DNA of 64,000 nucleotides from an uncultured Bacilli bacterium (GCA_934095865.1 CAKOKU010000006.1:3314-67313), one strand, 5' to 3'. Shown: positions 27,913-36,837, counted from the stretch's first letter. A program made the numbers and translations. Notes: generated by a model not told the origin, from the sequence alone.

Positions 27913-29316
27913 ATGAACGAGGCAATATTTGAGCAAATGGACTTTGGTCCGCTATCTGAATTTCTAGCTGATGATGATATTACCGATATATCTTATTCTA
28001 ATAATGGTCAAGTTTGGTTAAAAACCTTATCTAAAGGTGTTTATCAAGTAGAAAGACCTGATATAAATAATACATTTATGGAAAAGTTAGCATTCCAATG
28101 TTCAAACGTCATGGGTAAAACATTTAATATGGCTCATCCCTTATTAGATGCTGAATCAGCCGAATTACGTATGAACTTCATTCATGAATCAATTGCTACT
28201 AATGGTATTGCCTGCTTAATCCGTAAAACCCCGGCTAAAATTCGTCTTAATAAACAAAAATTATTAAATGAAGAATATATAACAGAAACCCTACACGATT
28301 TTTTAATGAATTGTGTAGCAGGTCACTGCAATATTATTGTTGCCGGTGAAACTGGTTCTGGTAAAACCGAGCTATTAAAATATTTAGCAAGTCATATCAA
28401 AGAAAATGAAAAAATTATTACTATTGAAGATACTTTAGAACTTCACTTAGATAGAATTTTCCCTCATCGTGATATTGTTGCTATGAAAACTAATAATATT
28501 TGTAGTTATACTGATGTTCTAGTAGCCTGTATGCGTCAAAACCCAATTTGGATTTTACTTTCCGAAGTTCGTTCTGGTGAGGCCGTTATGTCTGTACGTA
28601 ATGCCATATCATCAGGCCACAATATCTTATCAACAATCCACGCTGATAAAGCAAGATCAATCCCATTGCGTATGTATTCCTTAATGGAATCAAGTCAAGA
28701 TGTTCAACAATTTCTAACAACAATTCATAGATATGTTCAAATAGGTATTTATGTTAAAGGTTATTTTAGTAAAAAATTTAATCGTTTTCAAAGAGAAATT
28801 ATTGAAGTTTGTGAATTTTACGTTGATGAAAACAATCAACCATGTACTAATGAAATATATAAAAAATCATTAGATGGCCAATATGTATTAAAAAATCCAA
28901 CTCAGCAGTTACTAGATTATTTAAGTATTCAAAATGTTATGTTAGAAAAAGATACCTTCCATTTGGGAGATAAAGAAGAATATGATGGTAATGTTGAAGA
29001 TGATTTAAAGAAAAGTCAGAGTAATGGCGAAGTAAGTAGTAATGTAAATACGGCACCGGTTGAAAGTGTTAATACACCTAGTCAAAGCAATCAACCATCA
29101 GAAACATTAAATATTCCAAATCAAAATCTTACTGCTTCTACTAACCAAAGTAATATTCCTAATAATTTAAACAATCCTAACAATAATCAAAGTCCAAATA
29201 ATACGCCAATCAATAATAATCCGTTACCAAATGGCGTACCAGTAAATAGTTTCTTTAGTAATAATACTACACTAAATAACAATATAACTACTTCTAATAG
29301 TGAAGAAGTATTATAG
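27913..29316 (+). CDS. CpaF/TadA-type secretion ATPase
   Basis: 467 residues. The motor ATPase of Tad pili / type II-IV secretion, acting on the cytoplasmic side. Walker A GETGSGKT is at 145-152, followed by IITIEDTLELHL, an arginine-rich LLSEVRSGEAVM (Walker B region) and a His box with STIHADKARSIPLRM. Residues ~350-467 form an Asn/Pro/Ser-rich tail (NNPNNNQSPNNTPINNNP) that is not part of the family core. AAGGATTA before the ATG; TadB- and TadC-like genes follow. Confidence 0.92.
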   Translation: MNEAIFEQMDFGPLSEFLADDDITDISYSNNGQVWLKTLSKGVYQVERPDINNTFMEKLAFQCSNVMGKTFNMAHPLLDAESAELRMNFIHESIATNGIACLIRKTPAKIRLNKQKLLNEEYITETLHDFLMNCVAGHCNIIVAGETGSGKTELLKYLASHIKENEKIITIEDTLELHLDRIFPHRDIVAMKTNNICSYTDVLVACMRQNPIWILLSEVRSGEAVMSVRNAISSGHNILSTIHADKARSIPLRMYSLMESSQDVQQFLTTIHRYVQIGIYVKGYFSKKFNRFQREIIEVCEFYVDENNQPCTNEIYKKSLDGQYVLKNPTQQLLDYLSIQNVMLEKDTFHLGDKEEYDGNVEDDLKKSQSNGEVSSNVNTAPVESVNTPSQSNQPSETLNIPNQNLTASTNQSNIPNNLNNPNNNQSPNNTPINNNPLPNGVPVNSFFSNNTTLNNNITTSNSEEVL

Positions 29317-29325
29317 GAGGATAAA

Positions 29326-30228
29326 ATGGAGTTAATAATTTTAATTGCACTTGCACTATTTGCCTTTTCCTACCGTAATAGTGCTAATGCCTCAATCGAT
29401 GGAGCTTTCAAATTCATTCAAAATGGTGTAACCAACCTTTATGATAGATATGCTCCATATAGTTTTAAACAAGTAAGAGAAAAAACCAAAGAATTAGGTG
29501 AGGAATATACTGTAAGACAATATTTAAGTCAAGTTGCCTTGTTTGGCATCGTTGCTGGTGGCATCGCATATCTTTACTTTTATAATTTATTTATAACTAT
29601 AATTTATGCAGCCATCGCCATTGCTTTTATTCCATATCTATCATATCTAAGAACTCAACGAATTTATTCTGAATATATATTCGAGCAAATTCAAACTTAT
29701 ACTACTAACGTTATCATGGAATTTAATACGACTCAGAGTTTTGTTAAATCTCTAGAAGGTGTAGTTGAATCTGGTATCTTAGAAAAACCCGTTGTTGATG
29801 ATGTTAAAACGATGATTAATATGGCTTATGCTAATGGTACTATTGACCAATCAATTGCTTACTTTAATGAAAAATATCCATATTATATGGTCAAGAATAT
29901 GCACCAATTATTTTATCAAATTACTAAGGAAGGTTCTAAAGACTCTGGTGAATCCCTAGAAAATATGTCATTAGACATCGATGCTTTAGTAGAAGGTGTT
30001 TATCGTGATAGAATGGATAGAGCTAACTTCCACAAAAAGTTCTTAACTTTCGGTATGGCCTTATTCTTATTAGCAGCCGTTATGCAATTCTTATTAGGTC
30101 GTGATTCATATATTAAACTACTAGAAATGTGGTATGTTAAACTAATCTTACATTTAATAATCATAATAAACTGCTATTTCTTATTAACTGGTGAGAAATA
30201 TTATAATGAAGATGTGGGGGTAGAGTAA
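29326..30228 (+). CDS. TadB-like inner-membrane platform protein
   Basis: 300 residues with hydrophobic helices near residues 1-16, 75-110 and 245-295, and a central cytoplasmic T2SSF-type domain (EQIQTYTTNVIMEFNTTQSFVKSLEGVVESG). This matches the platform proteins that couple to the CpaF ATPase. AGGAGG before the ATG; one base separates its stop from the next start. Assignment as TadB rather than TadC rests mainly on gene order. Confidence 0.78.
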   Translation: MELIILIALALFAFSYRNSANASIDGAFKFIQNGVTNLYDRYAPYSFKQVREKTKELGEEYTVRQYLSQVALFGIVAGGIAYLYFYNLFITIIYAAIAIAFIPYLSYLRTQRIYSEYIFEQIQTYTTNVIMEFNTTQSFVKSLEGVVESGILEKPVVDDVKTMINMAYANGTIDQSIAYFNEKYPYYMVKNMHQLFYQITKEGSKDSGESLENMSLDIDALVEGVYRDRMDRANFHKKFLTFGMALFLLAAVMQFLLGRDSYIKLLEMWYVKLILHLIIIINCYFLLTGEKYYNEDVGVE

Positions 30229-30229
30229 T

Positions 30230-31018
30230 ATGTATTTTGAAATTCTTGGCTTATCAGCCCTATACTTATTTGTCTTAAATAAAACTAAAGTTATTGATGT
30301 CAAAAAATGTATAAATGATAACGTTGGCTATTTCCTACGTTTTAAAGAATCTGATTATGATTTTCTAGTGCGTACTCGTTATGGTGAAGGCGTTGACCCC
30401 GATTATTTATTCGGTAAAAGAATTACTCAGGGACTAGTAGTAGGGCTATTAGTAATCTGCTTCTTCATTAATAAATTCAGTTATATTTATGTTATTTTGG
30501 CTATTGTTGCTGGTATTTTCATGTTTAAATCAAGTTATAACAGCTTGAAAAATTATTATAAAAACAATTTGCACACCATTGATGCCATGTTGCCACATTA
30601 CTTAAAAGGCTTAGAAATCTTAATTCAACACTATACCGTACCAGTTGCCATTGCTAAAAGTGTCGACACGGCCCCAGAAATCTTTAAAAAAGGCTTATTA
30701 GAAATGATTGCCAAGATAAATTCTGGTGATAGTTCAATTGAACCTTATATGGACTTTGCTCGTACTTATCCAGTTCGTGATTCTATGCGTATGATGCGTT
30801 TACTATACCGTCTAGGTTTAGGGCGTCAAGATAGAAAACAAGAACAATTATTAAATTTCTCTCGTTCAATTTCAAGCTTACAACAAAAAGCGCGTGATAC
30901 TAAATATAAAGAACGTCTAGATAAAATGGAAAATAAGACTATGAGTATGCTTATTTCTACTGGCTTAGGTGTTATGATATTACTAATTTTAGCAGTAATG
31001 CAAATGATGAATGGTTAG
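30230..31018 (+). CDS. TadC-like inner-membrane platform protein
   Basis: 262 residues with helices at ~68-100 and a terminal one at ~238-260 (SMLISTGLGVMILLILAVMQ). The central region DAMLPHYLKGLEILIQHYTVPVAIAKS looks like the GspF/T2SSF fold. Last gene of the operon; a terminator follows at 31040. The GGGGGT near the end of the upstream gene serves as its ribosome-binding site. Confidence 0.75.
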   Translation: MYFEILGLSALYLFVLNKTKVIDVKKCINDNVGYFLRFKESDYDFLVRTRYGEGVDPDYLFGKRITQGLVVGLLVICFFINKFSYIYVILAIVAGIFMFKSSYNSLKNYYKNNLHTIDAMLPHYLKGLEILIQHYTVPVAIAKSVDTAPEIFKKGLLEMIAKINSGDSSIEPYMDFARTYPVRDSMRMMRLLYRLGLGRQDRKQEQLLNFSRSISSLQQKARDTKYKERLDKMENKTMSMLISTGLGVMILLILAVMQMMNG

Positions 31019-31039
31019 ACAATTAATTATTTTACAAAT

Positions 31040-31069
31040 CCATTTCTTGAATAGGGGAATGGTTTTTTT
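31040..31069 (+). terminator. Terminator of the Tad-like operon
   Basis: CCATTTCTT (31040-31048) pairs with GGGGAATGG (31054-31062), some G-T pairs, then seven T. Confidence 0.65.
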
Positions 31070-31125
31070 ATTTTTCAAATTTATCAATGATAATACAACA
31101 ATATTACCAAAACTTAAAATTAATA

Positions 31126-31134
31126 TGCTATACT
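31126..31134 (+). promoter_or_regulatory. Extended -10 promoter of the pilin-like gene
   Basis: TGCTATACT (31126-31134); no good -35. It separates this unit from the Tad-like operon. Confidence 0.55.
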
Positions 31135-31180
31135 AATAGTATCATAGATAATAATAAAAACGAGATTTAAGAGGTTTAAT

Positions 31181-32920
31181 ATGAAAAGAAAAAAGGGATT
31201 TACAATACCAGAACTTCTAGCTGTAATTGTTATAATAGGAGTTCTAACTGTCATGTCAGTAGGTACCTACACATCGATTAGTAAAAGTGTAAAAGAAGCT
31301 GAATTAAAAGAAAAGATAGAATATTTAAAGTCAAAAGTAATGGAATATGCTAGTGACAATAATATAGAAAGAGATACTATTACAGTTAGTACTTTAATTG
31401 ATTTAGGTTACATCGAAATGGATCACCCTGAAAACGCCAAACAAGAAAAGATTGATAATCCTGTAACTGGTGGTTATTTAGATTGTACTAACTTTACTAT
31501 TGTTAGAGATTTAGATGATTATAATATAACATATGACTTAGAAGGCAGCTGCTTAACTGCTGATGTAGAATCAAAATCAGGTGAAATAAAAACAAGTCTT
31601 TATGTTTTAACTAATAATGGCTTAAAATCTTTAGATGAATTTAAATTATCAGACAAAGATATCATTATAGATAATAATAAGGAAAATAATGACAATAAAA
31701 ATAATAACAGTGGCAGTAGTATAATTGGCGGCTTATTTGGTGGCCTACTAGAAGGGATTTTAGGCAATAATGCAAATTCAATTCTAGGTGGTATCTTTGG
31801 CGGTTTAAAAAATATTTTTAGTTGGTTATTTCCTAATGCTTTTGCAACTCCCGTAAATTCTATATATGATATTCATCCTTGGGCGGGTAGTGATGTATAC
31901 TTATTTGTTGATTTTAGTGATGTCAGTTTTAATATTAAAGATAATAGTGTAACTTATGACATCGGTGGTTTAAGTACAAGTACGAAAGAAGGAAACATTT
32001 GTTCAAAATCTAATGTTAATGTAGATTGTGCCAATGTTATAAGAGTTGAATCCGTACTGTTGTTTAACAGCTTAGTTAGTGCTACCGTCAATACTGATTA
32101 CGGTTATGTTACGAAAAAAGCTTTGGTTAGAATTGATAAAGAAAATCCTACCATAAAAATAGATTATGATCAAAGTTATACTAGTAATAGTGTTCCTGTT
32201 TATTTGACTGGTGAAGATGGAGCGGGAAGTGGAATCGCTGGTTATTACTTTGGTAAAAAAGCTAGTCCAACTATTGATGATTTTACTACAACAAGTACCT
32301 ATCATGTTAACGAAAATGGTAAATATTATGCGGCGACAATTGATAACGTAGGGAATATGTCAGAAATAAAAACAATCAATATTAGTTCGATTGATAAAGA
32401 TGCGCCAATTGGTTTTATAAATCCTAGTGGCCGTGATGATTGGTCAACCTCAGATTTTACTTTCAACTTTGGTTGCAGTAGTGATACAAAAGCCGGCTGT
32501 GCAAATAAGATTGTTTATTCAATTTACAATAATGATACTAGTTCTTATATTGTTCAAAATGTAACTGTTGATGAAGCCTCTACTTCTTACACTGTAACGA
32601 CACCAAATAATACTAGTCTTTCATCTATTACCTTAACTTATACAATATATGATAATGTTGGAAACTCAAGTACCAAGGTAGAAACTATTCATACCAGAAT
32701 TGATAAAGTAGACCATTCATCTAATAATAATTCTGGTGGCGGTAATCCAGGTCCAAATGATGAAAATCATGCCTGTAAAGGCTGGGAAGGCTTGGCTTGT
32801 GTCTTAGCTGGAGCCGCTGCTGGTGGTTTAGGTGGTGCTCAATTAGGTGGCGGCATCGGTGCTGCGATTGGGGCTGCGGCCGGAGCTCTTGGCGGCTTAC
32901 TATGTGTAATTTTCTGTTAA
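31181..32920 (+). CDS. Large type IV-pilin-like protein with glycine-zipper C-terminus
   Basis: 579 residues. The head MKRKKG|FTIPELLAVIVIIG is a class III-like prepilin leader with Glu at +5, a substrate of prepilin peptidase. A charged helix follows, then an Asn-rich stretch and a Gly/Leu/Ile-rich segment (~180-220). Residues ~290-510 hold Ig-like repeats starting VRIDKENPTIKI and SSIDKDAPIGFI. The last 50 residues have a Cys pair and the hydrophobic glycine zipper GGGIGAAIGAAAGALGG ending in Cys. Typical pilins are 100-200 residues, so this is a tip or adhesin type (inference). AGAGGTTT before the ATG. Confidence 0.8.
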   Translation: MKRKKGFTIPELLAVIVIIGVLTVMSVGTYTSISKSVKEAELKEKIEYLKSKVMEYASDNNIERDTITVSTLIDLGYIEMDHPENAKQEKIDNPVTGGYLDCTNFTIVRDLDDYNITYDLEGSCLTADVESKSGEIKTSLYVLTNNGLKSLDEFKLSDKDIIIDNNKENNDNKNNNSGSSIIGGLFGGLLEGILGNNANSILGGIFGGLKNIFSWLFPNAFATPVNSIYDIHPWAGSDVYLFVDFSDVSFNIKDNSVTYDIGGLSTSTKEGNICSKSNVNVDCANVIRVESVLLFNSLVSATVNTDYGYVTKKALVRIDKENPTIKIDYDQSYTSNSVPVYLTGEDGAGSGIAGYYFGKKASPTIDDFTTTSTYHVNENGKYYAATIDNVGNMSEIKTINISSIDKDAPIGFINPSGRDDWSTSDFTFNFGCSSDTKAGCANKIVYSIYNNDTSSYIVQNVTVDEASTSYTVTTPNNTSLSSITLTYTIYDNVGNSSTKVETIHTRIDKVDHSSNNNSGGGNPGPNDENHACKGWEGLACVLAGAAAGGLGGAQLGGGIGAAIGAAAGALGGLLCVIFC

Positions 32921-32936
32921 AAAGGATGGATTAAAA

Positions 32937-34253
32937 ATGAATAATGAAGAAATAAAGAAAAAACTAAGTAAAAAGCAAATGTTATTTATCATAATTGCCG
33001 CTATAATTGTAATTGTCGGTATTATCTTTCTAATTATTAAGATTACGGATAAGACTGTGTATTATAAAAATGTCATAAATACTTCTTTTAATAAAATAAC
33101 TACTAGTATTAATGAATTAGATAAAATAACGGGAAATAACACTTCTTTTTCTGATTCTATTATCGTAAATGGTGATATACAAGATAATACTAGTAAAGTA
33201 GGGATAGAATTAAAGACTAATCTTAAAGATAAAATTCTTCGAGGAAAAATTAATTACAATACATATGATTTAAACTATATCTATCAAGACAATAAATCAT
33301 ATATAAGTTCTGATAGTATATTTAATAATACCTACCAGATTGATGGTAAACTAGGCAGTATAGATTTAGATGGTATCTTAAGCAACATAACCATTGAAAG
33401 CAGCGCTGATACTGCTGAATTAATAAATACTATAAATAGTCTAAAAGCTATAATCACATCTTCTTTAGAAAACAAATATATCTCCAAGAAAACAACTAAG
33501 ACAATAATAGATAAAACCGAAGAAAGTGTTACTAGATATTCTTATACTTTAAACAAAGAATCATTAAAAAAGTTCTTAGATAAATTAAATAAAAATAATA
33601 ATTTGAAGAAAAGAATTATTAACTTAGTCAACACCATTGCTAAAGATGAAGTATTAACAGAAAGTAATTTTAGAAGTGAGCTTGAAAATAAAATAATCAA
33701 TGGTACTTTTAATATCTATACCCAGGGTAGCAAAGTTAGAAAAGTAAGTATTTATTTAGTTGATTTTCTTAATGTTGATTTTACCTCTAATAACGGTTAT
33801 GATAGGGTAGAATTTACTAATGAAAAGAAATCTAACAATATAATTATTAATTACAATACTAATACTAAAGAATATACCATATCTTTATTTCAAAAATCTA
33901 GCAAGCGTTTTGATATTATTTTTATGATGGATAATGATATAAATGCTAGTTACAGTGTATATACAAATAATGATAAAATAACGGGAACTATTACCGTAAC
34001 TGATGTTATGAATATTAAAAATCGTAAAATAAAAGCTACAATTAATTATAATAATAAAACTTTTACAATTAGCTGTACTATAAATAAGAATGATTCAGTA
34101 TCTAAAATGGATGTTAGTAATGCTATAACCAATGGTACTCCTAGCGAAGAAGAACAGTTGAAATTTAAAAATGCAATTAGTGAATTTACTAATAGTTCAT
34201 TATTTAAGGATTTATCTTCTTTAGTTTTAAATTTAATAGGCAATAATAATTAA
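32937..34253 (+). CDS. Single-pass membrane protein downstream of the pilin-like gene
   Basis: 438 residues. N-terminal membrane helix at ~15-37 (MLFIIIAAIIVIVGIIFLII), then a large extracytoplasmic domain rich in Asn/Lys/Thr/Ile with predicted beta structure and few aromatic landmarks. No Cys in the outer domain apart from one (TISCTINK). 16 nt after the pilin-like gene, so cotranscribed. Family not recognised; its place suggests a surface or assembly partner. Confidence 0.68.
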   Translation: MNNEEIKKKLSKKQMLFIIIAAIIVIVGIIFLIIKITDKTVYYKNVINTSFNKITTSINELDKITGNNTSFSDSIIVNGDIQDNTSKVGIELKTNLKDKILRGKINYNTYDLNYIYQDNKSYISSDSIFNNTYQIDGKLGSIDLDGILSNITIESSADTAELINTINSLKAIITSSLENKYISKKTTKTIIDKTEESVTRYSYTLNKESLKKFLDKLNKNNNLKKRIINLVNTIAKDEVLTESNFRSELENKIINGTFNIYTQGSKVRKVSIYLVDFLNVDFTSNNGYDRVEFTNEKKSNNIIINYNTNTKEYTISLFQKSSKRFDIIFMMDNDINASYSVYTNNDKITGTITVTDVMNIKNRKIKATINYNNKTFTISCTINKNDSVSKMDVSNAITNGTPSEEEQLKFKNAISEFTNSSLFKDLSSLVLNLIGNNN

Positions 34254-34290
34254 AAGAACTCTTTTCCTCATAGTAGGAGAAGAGTTCTTT
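34253..34290. terminator. Bidirectional terminator
   Basis: A 16-bp stem: AAAGAACTCTTTTCCT (34253-34268) and AGGAGAAGAGTTCTTT (34275-34290), loop of 6 nt, A/T flanks. It ends the converging genes on both strands. Confidence 0.88.
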
Positions 34291-34295
34291 AAATA

Positions 34296-36329
34296 TTAAT
34301 TAGTTTCAACTATAAATGGATCATTAGAAGTACCAATGCCACTAGTTATCTTAACATCAGACTTCAAATTGATAACTGGGCGGGCACCATAGCTGTTGTT
34401 AACCCACGTGTAGTTAAGCCAGCCGTAGCTATACTGAAACCACTCATGAGCGTGGCCGTACCAAGCGCTGAAATTAGAAGGCGACATTGTCCAGTAATGA
34501 TTCGTAGAGTATGCCCAACTTAATTTATTTAAGTGTTTAACATCCATTCCGGCAAATACCAACTCATCATACGTTATTAGACCAACTGGATAAGTTAAAG
34601 CTTGATTGCCATCTACTTTTCTTGTTTCTCCATCACTCTTAGCAACTGTATACATATCTCTATCTGTGTTGGCACAGTTGAATGTTGCTGTATCACTTGC
34701 ATATCTTCCATATGGAGCAAATCTTGTATCTTTATCTGTTTGAATTCCGTTGCCACCACTATTACTATATAGACTACGGTCTCCACAGAAGCCTACGGCA
34801 GTTGAAATATAACTTGAATATCCTTTATCTGCTATATTTGTCTTGTACCATGAATCTACGGCTGTTTTGATTGTTGAATTATTTGTATTAGCGTGTACTT
34901 CATCAAATGTTTCTGTATCGGCATCACCATACATATAACCAACATATGTTGGGTCATTATATTTACTATTGAATTGATAATTTTTAGTATTTATTGATTG
35001 AGCTGTGCCAGTAGCATTGGCTTTGGAACCATTATAGATAAGTCTTATAGAGCCATCGCCATTAATACGAACTATCTGCCAATAATAACCGGCAAATAAA
35101 ACATTATTATTCTTTACATTACCTCTGTAATAATAGGTTGTACCATAATCATCTGTTCCAGCGTATAAACCTTTATCAGATTTATCACTCTCTAATTCAG
35201 TTTCTGTTAAGGTATTAGCAGTTAAAGTATAAGTATTACTTGCATACTCAACACCATTCCACTTTGTTTTTGTACTTGTTGTTATGGCACCAGTTATTTC
35301 ATAAACAGTTATATCCCCACTGTTAGTTGACGTATACAATTTTTTAGTAGCAGTATTATACCCAATACTTTCTGTTGAATAATAGTAATGTGTATCTCCT
35401 CCGAAAGTTAACGTAGAAGGATCAACATATTGCATATTACTTAATACATATCTACCAGTTTCACTATTGAATGTTTTTGTTGTATAAACACGCATCTTCG
35501 TATCATTTACTGTCAAATTACTAGTGGCGTCATCAGTTTTTATTGCAGATTCCGCTATTTTTACAACAGTTCTTGTTTGACCAGTCGTACCAGTTTTTTC
35601 TAACCATTTAATTACTGGAGCTGTATTAGTTACTTTAATACCACTATCAGTTGTTGTTATATTAGCACTTTGTTTTGCCTTGATTTTTTCAATTGCAATC
35701 TCTGGTGTTGTTTGATATTCATTAGCCAAAATAGCATCATGTAAGGTGTTATATCCAGAATCAACAGGTGAATAACTGCTAGGTTCTGAAGTTACAACAA
35801 TCTTTGTTTTAAAGATTTTATTCATGGCAGCCGTATCATTAATAGTAACACTTTCATCTATCCAAAAAGACACATTATAATCAATCGAATCCCCAGCACC
35901 TAAATATCCAGTAACTAAAGTCCTAGCTTCTGTACTAGTAGATAAATTTTTGTTAGAATCTTCCTCAAATTCACTTAATAATTTAATATCTTCATTATTA
36001 ACTCTAACAGCAATATATTTACTATTCATAGTAGTACCTTCAAGCATTTCTAAATTAACATAATATTTAGCAAAAATACTACAAGTATTAGTAATAGTAA
36101 AATTATATGGCTTTAATTTCTTACCATCTTCATCACTAATTGGATAGGCATTTTCTAAGGTAAAAGTATTGGCTTCATTAGAAATTGAAACATCAAAGCA
36201 ACCGGATAATGCTTTATTATTATTATCACTTATTTTAACAAAGCGCCAATAAGCATAAGAAGAACCAATGATAGCCACCAGTATTAATAAAACGCCACTA
36301 CCAATTAACCACATTTTTTTGTTTTTCAT
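34296..36329 (-). CDS. SipW-type exported surface protein
   Basis: 677 residues. The N-terminus KNKKMWLIGSGVLLILVA then GSSYAYW is a TasA/camelysin-like leader processed by SipW-type signal peptidases. Residues ~30-190 resemble that beta-sandwich (KPYNFTITNTCSIFAKYYVNL). The C-terminus, from TYPVGLITYDELVFAG to ARPVINLKSDVKITSG, is shared with the gene at 43505-44809. AAAGGGATT at 36341-36333 sets the start at 36329; the longer frame to 36419 has no ribosome-binding site. Inverted repeats just upstream suggest phase-variable expression. Function unknown; likely matrix or adhesive surface protein. Confidence 0.78.
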   Translation of the reverse strand: MKNKKMWLIGSGVLLILVAIIGSSYAYWRFVKISDNNNKALSGCFDVSISNEANTFTLENAYPISDEDGKKLKPYNFTITNTCSIFAKYYVNLEMLEGTTMNSKYIAVRVNNEDIKLLSEFEEDSNKNLSTSTEARTLVTGYLGAGDSIDYNVSFWIDESVTINDTAAMNKIFKTKIVVTSEPSSYSPVDSGYNTLHDAILANEYQTTPEIAIEKIKAKQSANITTTDSGIKVTNTAPVIKWLEKTGTTGQTRTVVKIAESAIKTDDATSNLTVNDTKMRVYTTKTFNSETGRYVLSNMQYVDPSTLTFGGDTHYYYSTESIGYNTATKKLYTSTNSGDITVYEITGAITTSTKTKWNGVEYASNTYTLTANTLTETELESDKSDKGLYAGTDDYGTTYYYRGNVKNNNVLFAGYYWQIVRINGDGSIRLIYNGSKANATGTAQSINTKNYQFNSKYNDPTYVGYMYGDADTETFDEVHANTNNSTIKTAVDSWYKTNIADKGYSSYISTAVGFCGDRSLYSNSGGNGIQTDKDTRFAPYGRYASDTATFNCANTDRDMYTVAKSDGETRKVDGNQALTYPVGLITYDELVFAGMDVKHLNKLSWAYSTNHYWTMSPSNFSAWYGHAHEWFQYSYGWLNYTWVNNSYGARPVINLKSDVKITSGIGTSNDPFIVETN

Positions 36330-36402
36330 AATAATCCCTTTCATATTTATTATTCCATAAATTAAGAAATCTATGCTTAATATTTGTTTTCTTAAAGTGT
36401 AC

Positions 36403-36429
36403 TTTTCGTAGAGTTGCATACTCTATGAA
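36403..36429 (+). repeat. Left 27-nt inverted repeat (candidate invertible segment)
   Basis: Core TAGAGTTGCATACTCTATG plus TTTTCG on the left and AA on the right. Its inverted partner is at 36668-36694 (26 of 27 bases identical). It is itself nearly palindromic (8-bp arms around TGCAT). Confidence 0.75.
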
Positions 36430-36456
36430 ATTATCTGATTTTGCTTAATAAAATCC

Positions 36457-36487
36457 TTATTTGACTAAAATCTTGACTATAAATTTT
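36457..36487 (+). repeat. 31-nt direct repeat, copy 1 (copy 2 at 36548-36578)
   Basis: Both copies begin TTATTTGAC and end TTGACTATAAATTTT; 26 of 31 positions agree. They lie between the inverted repeats. Confidence 0.6.
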
Positions 36488-36547
36488 AATTTGAAAAAAT
36501 ATTACAAACTCCAGAAAACTAAGGTGAATACTGACTATATTTAGTTT

Positions 36548-36578
36548 TTATTTGACCATGAATTTGACTATAAATTTT
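36548..36578 (+). repeat. 31-nt direct repeat, copy 2
   Basis: Second copy of the repeat at 36457-36487, 26 of 31 identical, same orientation. Confidence 0.6.
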
Positions 36579-36623
36579 TAAAATAAAGTTATTAAAATAC
36601 TAACAATAATGCTTATTTTATGG

Positions 36624-36629
36624 TAAAAT
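36624..36629 (+). promoter_or_regulatory. Promoter-like sequence inside the inverted-repeat interval
   Basis: TGGTAAAAT (36621-36629) is an extended -10 pointing away from the surface-protein gene. If the segment between the repeats flips, it would point at that gene. The -35 is poor. Confidence 0.4.
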
Positions 36630-36667
36630 TATATTAGAAATTAAGAATAGATGCACGTAATTACGTA

Positions 36668-36694
36668 TTCATAGAGTATGCAACTCTATGAAAA
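36668..36694 (-). repeat. Right 27-nt inverted repeat (candidate invertible segment)
   Basis: Reverse complement of the element at 36403-36429, one mismatch. Palindromic arms CATAGAGT and ACTCTATG pair perfectly here. Confidence 0.75.
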
Positions 36695-36809
36695 AAATTA
36701 AAGTAATAGTTTACCCTTATTAAAAAGATTTATACATAATAATTAGAAATTTACCATTAAAAAGTAAAAATTCTTAGAAATAAAACTAGAATCAAAAAAA
36801 TTTATAAAA

Positions 36810-36837
36810 TTAGCACTCATATATTGACAAGTGCTAA
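36810..36837. promoter_or_regulatory. CIRCE operator 1 (10-nt spacer variant)
   Basis: TTAGCACTC (36810-36818), 10 nt, AAGTGCTAA (36829-36837). The consensus is TTAGCACTC-N9-GAGTGCTAA, so the spacer is one longer. It overlaps the -35 box. Binding site for HrcA. Confidence 0.8.

Noticed and set aside
34296..36329. Conventional TasA
   Set aside because: It has a SipW-type leader and a similar early domain, but is far longer than TasA and has no adjacent sipW or tapA.
36403..36694. The inverted repeats as an insertion sequence or transcription terminators
   Set aside because: There is no open frame between them, no target duplication is seen, and no T-run follows the hairpins.
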